Of a stretch of DNA of 7,902 nt, positions 6,080-7,902 are shown one piece after another. The stretch comes from an uncultured Oscillospiraceae bacterium (GTDB lineage Bacteria; Bacillota; Clostridia; Oscillospirales; Oscillospiraceae), in the NCBI GenBank assembly GCA_934572365.1, contig CAKTKX010000058.1, positions 1 to 7,902 of the forward strand. Direction: 5' to 3'. The position numbers and the translations under genes are program-made. How positions within the stretch are numbered: position 1 is the stretch's first letter; every line of letters begins with the position of its first letter. The notes under the pieces were generated by a model that was not told where the DNA came from, made no database searches, and saw nothing but the letters and a program-made list of their open reading frames with translations.

Positions 6080-7642
6080 ATGAAAAGATACGCAGGTGTA
6101 CTGCTGCCCGTTACCAGCTTGCCGTCCCAATACGGCATCGGCTGTTTTGACCAGGCGGCCTATGATTTCGTGGACTGGCTGCAAAAGGCCGGTCAGCGCT
6201 ACTGGCAGATTCTGCCTCTGGGGGCTACCAGCTACGGCATCTCCGACGATTCCCCCTACCAGGCCTATTCCGCCTTCGCCGGGAATCCCTATCTCATCAG
6301 CCTGGACGCGCTGGTGGAGGAGGGCGTGCTGACCCGGGAGGAATGCGACGGCGTGAGCTTCGGGGAAACAGCTGCCAAAGTGGACTTTGACAAGCTCCAT
6401 GAACACCGCTTTGCCCTGCTGCACAAGGCCTACGAGCGCAGCGGCATCAGCGCCAATCCGGACTATCAGAACTTCATCCGGGACAACGGCTGGTGGCTGA
6501 ACGACTACGCCCTGTTCATGGCGCTGAAGGACTACTTCCATGACCAGCCCTTCCGCGCCTGGCCGGAGGACATCCGGATGCACTGGGGCTATGCCCTGGA
6601 ATATTACAACCGGGAGCTGTACTTCGGCGTGGAATTTCAGAAGTACATGCAGTTCAAATTCAACCAGCAGTGGAGCCGCCTGAAGGCCTATGCCAACGCC
6701 AGGCACATCCAGATCGTGGGGGACATTCCCATTTACGTATCCCCCGACGGCGCAGATGTCTGGGCGCATCCCGAGCTGTTCCAGCTGGACGCACACAACG
6801 CCCCCACCGCCATTGCGGGCTGCCCGCCGGATGCCTTTGCCGAGGACGGCCAGGTCTGGGGAAACCCCCTGTACAACTGGAATTACCACCGCGGCACGGA
6901 CTTTGCCTGGTGGGTCAGCCGCATGTGGTACAGCTTTAAGCTCTACGACGTGGTGCGCATTGACCATTTCCGGGGCTTTGACGAATATTTCTCCATCCCT
7001 GCGGACGCCAAGACCGCCAAGGACGGGCATTGGGAGAAGGGTCCCGGCATGGAACTGTTCCATTCCATCCGCCGCCACTTGGGGAACGTCAGCGTCATCG
7101 CGGAAGACCTGGGGCTTATGACCGACGGCGTCCGCGCCCTGGTGCGGGACAGCGGCTACCCCAATATGAAGGTGCTGCAATTCGCCGTTGACCCGGCGGA
7201 CGTGGGCGGCGCGAACGACTATTGGCCGCATAATTACAATTCCAACTGTGTGGTCTACACCGGCACCCATGACAACGAGACGCTGGCCGGCTGGTACGCA
7301 GGTCTCAGCACCCAAGCGAAGACGCAGGTTCGGAACTATGTGAGCGACTACTTTACCCCGGATGACCAGATGTACAAGGTTCTCATCAACCTTGCCATGA
7401 CCGCAGTGGCAAAAGACTGCATCATTCCCATCCAGGATTATCTGGGACTGGGCAACGAAGCCCGAATGAACCAGCCCGGCACCGTCGGCTTTAACTGGCG
7501 CTGGCGTTTGACACCGGGTCAGGTCACCGACGCTCTGGCGCAGGAGCTTCTGGCAATGGCAAAGCGCACCGGCCGCGCCAACTGGGACACACTGCCCAAG
7601 AAGACTGCCAAGGATGAAAGCGCAGACAAAACGGAAAAATGA
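6080..7642 (+). CDS. malQ: 4-alpha-glucanotransferase (amylomaltase, GH77)
   Basis: MalQ transfers alpha-1,4-glucan segments between maltodextrins in the cytoplasm, releasing glucose and lengthening chains for phosphorylase, in maltose/maltodextrin and glycogen metabolism. The 520 residues match the compact bacterial form. Visible blocks are GVLLPVTSLPSQYGIG (6-21), WQILPLG (42-48) and SPYQAYSAFAGNP (58-70); GDIPIYVSPDGADVWAHPEL (214-233); RIDHFRGF (293-300) with nucleophile D295; AEDLG (341-345) with acid/base E342; GTHDNE (395-400) with the third acidic residue D398; and NEARMNQPGT (459-468) then NWRWR (472-476). All three catalytic acids are in place, so it should be active. The ATG at 6080 has AAGGAG (6065-6070) 9 nt upstream. 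The charged tail after about 505 is poorly conserved. The gene is alone, with its own promoter, an upstream direct-repeat pair and a hairpin 5 bp after the stop. No maltose transporter or phosphorylase is adjacent. Confidence 0.96.
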   Translation: MKRYAGVLLPVTSLPSQYGIGCFDQAAYDFVDWLQKAGQRYWQILPLGATSYGISDDSPYQAYSAFAGNPYLISLDALVEEGVLTREECDGVSFGETAAKVDFDKLHEHRFALLHKAYERSGISANPDYQNFIRDNGWWLNDYALFMALKDYFHDQPFRAWPEDIRMHWGYALEYYNRELYFGVEFQKYMQFKFNQQWSRLKAYANARHIQIVGDIPIYVSPDGADVWAHPELFQLDAHNAPTAIAGCPPDAFAEDGQVWGNPLYNWNYHRGTDFAWWVSRMWYSFKLYDVVRIDHFRGFDEYFSIPADAKTAKDGHWEKGPGMELFHSIRRHLGNVSVIAEDLGLMTDGVRALVRDSGYPNMKVLQFAVDPADVGGANDYWPHNYNSNCVVYTGTHDNETLAGWYAGLSTQAKTQVRNYVSDYFTPDDQMYKVLINLAMTAVAKDCIIPIQDYLGLGNEARMNQPGTVGFNWRWRLTPGQVTDALAQELLAMAKRTGRANWDTLPKKTAKDESADKTEK

Positions 7643-7647
7643 CAAAA

Positions 7648-7680
7648 AACCGGCTCAGCTGCTAAGCAGCTGAGCCGGTT
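7648..7680. terminator. Perfect 15-bp hairpin after malQ, canonical terminator form on the minus strand
   Basis: Arms 7648-7662 and 7666-7680 are exactly complementary around a TAA loop. On the plus strand the tail is CAGTCTGTCA, without a U-run. On the minus strand the stem runs into six T (complement of 7644-7649). It lies just past the malQ stop and just beyond the 3' end of the convergent transposase gene, so it can separate the two transcripts, most efficiently blocking transcription coming from the IS. Confidence 0.82.
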
Positions 7681-7696
7681 CAGTCTGTCAAATAAC

Positions 7697-7723
7697 CCTC
7701 ACTTTCAATAAGCGAAAGTGGGG
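7697..7723. repeat. Inverted repeat spanning the transposase stop codon
   Basis: CCTCACTTTC (7697-7706) pairs with GAAAGTGGGG (7714-7723) with one G-T wobble or mismatch, around a 7-nt loop. The transposase stop (7705-7707) lies within it. On the minus strand the 3' side is followed by GTTATTTG, moderately T-rich, so this may be the element's own terminator. It may also be part of the IS end. The left boundary and terminal inverted repeat of the IS cannot be fixed without its other end. Confidence 0.5.
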
Positions 7724-7902
7724 GCATTCTTGTAGATGGGGCAACAACGGACGAATAGTAGCGAGAACATGGAGTCCTTCCAACTCCATTGGGCCAGTTT
7801 TTTCAGATTCATGGCAGCAAACTTGAGCCTGACCCATCTGGTAACTGCGGCCAAGCCTCGGTGGTGTGTATAACGCATGGCGTGTTTCTCTTTCGCATCC
7901 GC
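7705..7902 (-). CDS. Transposase C-terminus (DDE type, IS1182-like), cut by window end
   Basis: The last 65 codons of a minus-strand gene enter at the right edge and end in TGA. The visible residues begin ADAKEKHAMRYTHHRGL (1-17) and continue with WVRLKFAAMNLKKLA (23-37). This is the characteristic C-terminal block of IS1182-like IS transposases common in Clostridia, where an E-R-x-F stretch just before the ADAKEKH carries the final glutamate of the DDE triad; here that residue falls outside the window. The remaining tail (about 38-65) is short and variable, and no frameshift or internal stop is seen in this part, so the gene may be intact upstream. It is convergent with malQ and lies at the edge of the IS. 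Family assignment is by motif memory; a related IS5/IS4-group transposase is the alternative. Confidence 0.72.
   Translation of the reverse strand, partial: ADAKEKHAMRYTHHRGLAAVTRWVRLKFAAMNLKKLAQWSWKDSMFSLLFVRCCPIYKNAPTFAY

Noticed and set aside
6047..7645. Long minus-strand open frame (532 codons) opposite malQ
   Set aside because: It covers malQ exactly in antisense; malQ has all catalytic motifs. The composition is that of a shadow frame in GC-rich DNA.
1..7902. A wholly new system such as a defence island, CRISPR array or biosynthetic cluster
   Set aside because: Every large gene falls in a recognisable family with its motifs, and no array, RNA gene or clustered unknowns are present. 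The novelty here is limited to regulation and to the unknown substrate of the ABC module.

Overview
The window looks like a chromosomal segment of a GC-rich, low-GC-lineage anaerobe, most likely an Oscillospirales-type gut Clostridium. This is inferred from the Gram-positive AGGAGG-type ribosome binding sites, sigma-A type promoters with extended -10 elements, the ABC-2 permease / GldG-like / DUF4340 operon, and a Firmicutes-style transposase end. No rRNA or other taxonomic marker is present, so this placement is an inference.

Layout. Positions 1-3649 (+) hold the distal part of an ABC transporter operon: a 5'-truncated ABC-2 permease, a GldG-like membrane-anchored protein and a DUF4340 protein. 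The three genes are joined by two ATGA stop/start overlaps, so they are probably translationally coupled. The ATPase expected for this family is not in the window and would lie upstream. A perfect 17-bp hairpin follows, and a strong-looking promoter sits almost on its tail and drives a single-gene plsC-type acyltransferase (3760-4482, +). Convergent with it, only 7 bp away, is a MATE-family efflux transporter (4490-5827, -). A 252-bp divergent intergenic region then carries two back-to-back promoters: one for the MATE gene, with a perfect 13-bp palindrome inside its spacer, and one for malQ, flanked by an 11-bp direct repeat. malQ (4-alpha-glucanotransferase, 6080-7642, +) ends in a perfect 15-bp hairpin. 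The window closes with the 3' end of a transposase gene (7705-7902, -) of an IS that abuts that hairpin.

How the parts fit. The first three genes encode the membrane and extracytoplasmic parts of one exporter-like complex of unknown substrate. plsC (phospholipid synthesis), MATE (drug or metabolite efflux) and malQ (maltodextrin/glycogen metabolism) are ordinary single-gene units with no obvious functional link to it. I see no CRISPR array, tRNA, rRNA, phage or defence genes. The least routine signals are regulatory: the palindrome in the MATE promoter, the direct repeats around the malQ promoter, two hairpins whose T-tract exists only on the minus strand, and a threefold internal repeat in the DUF4340 protein.
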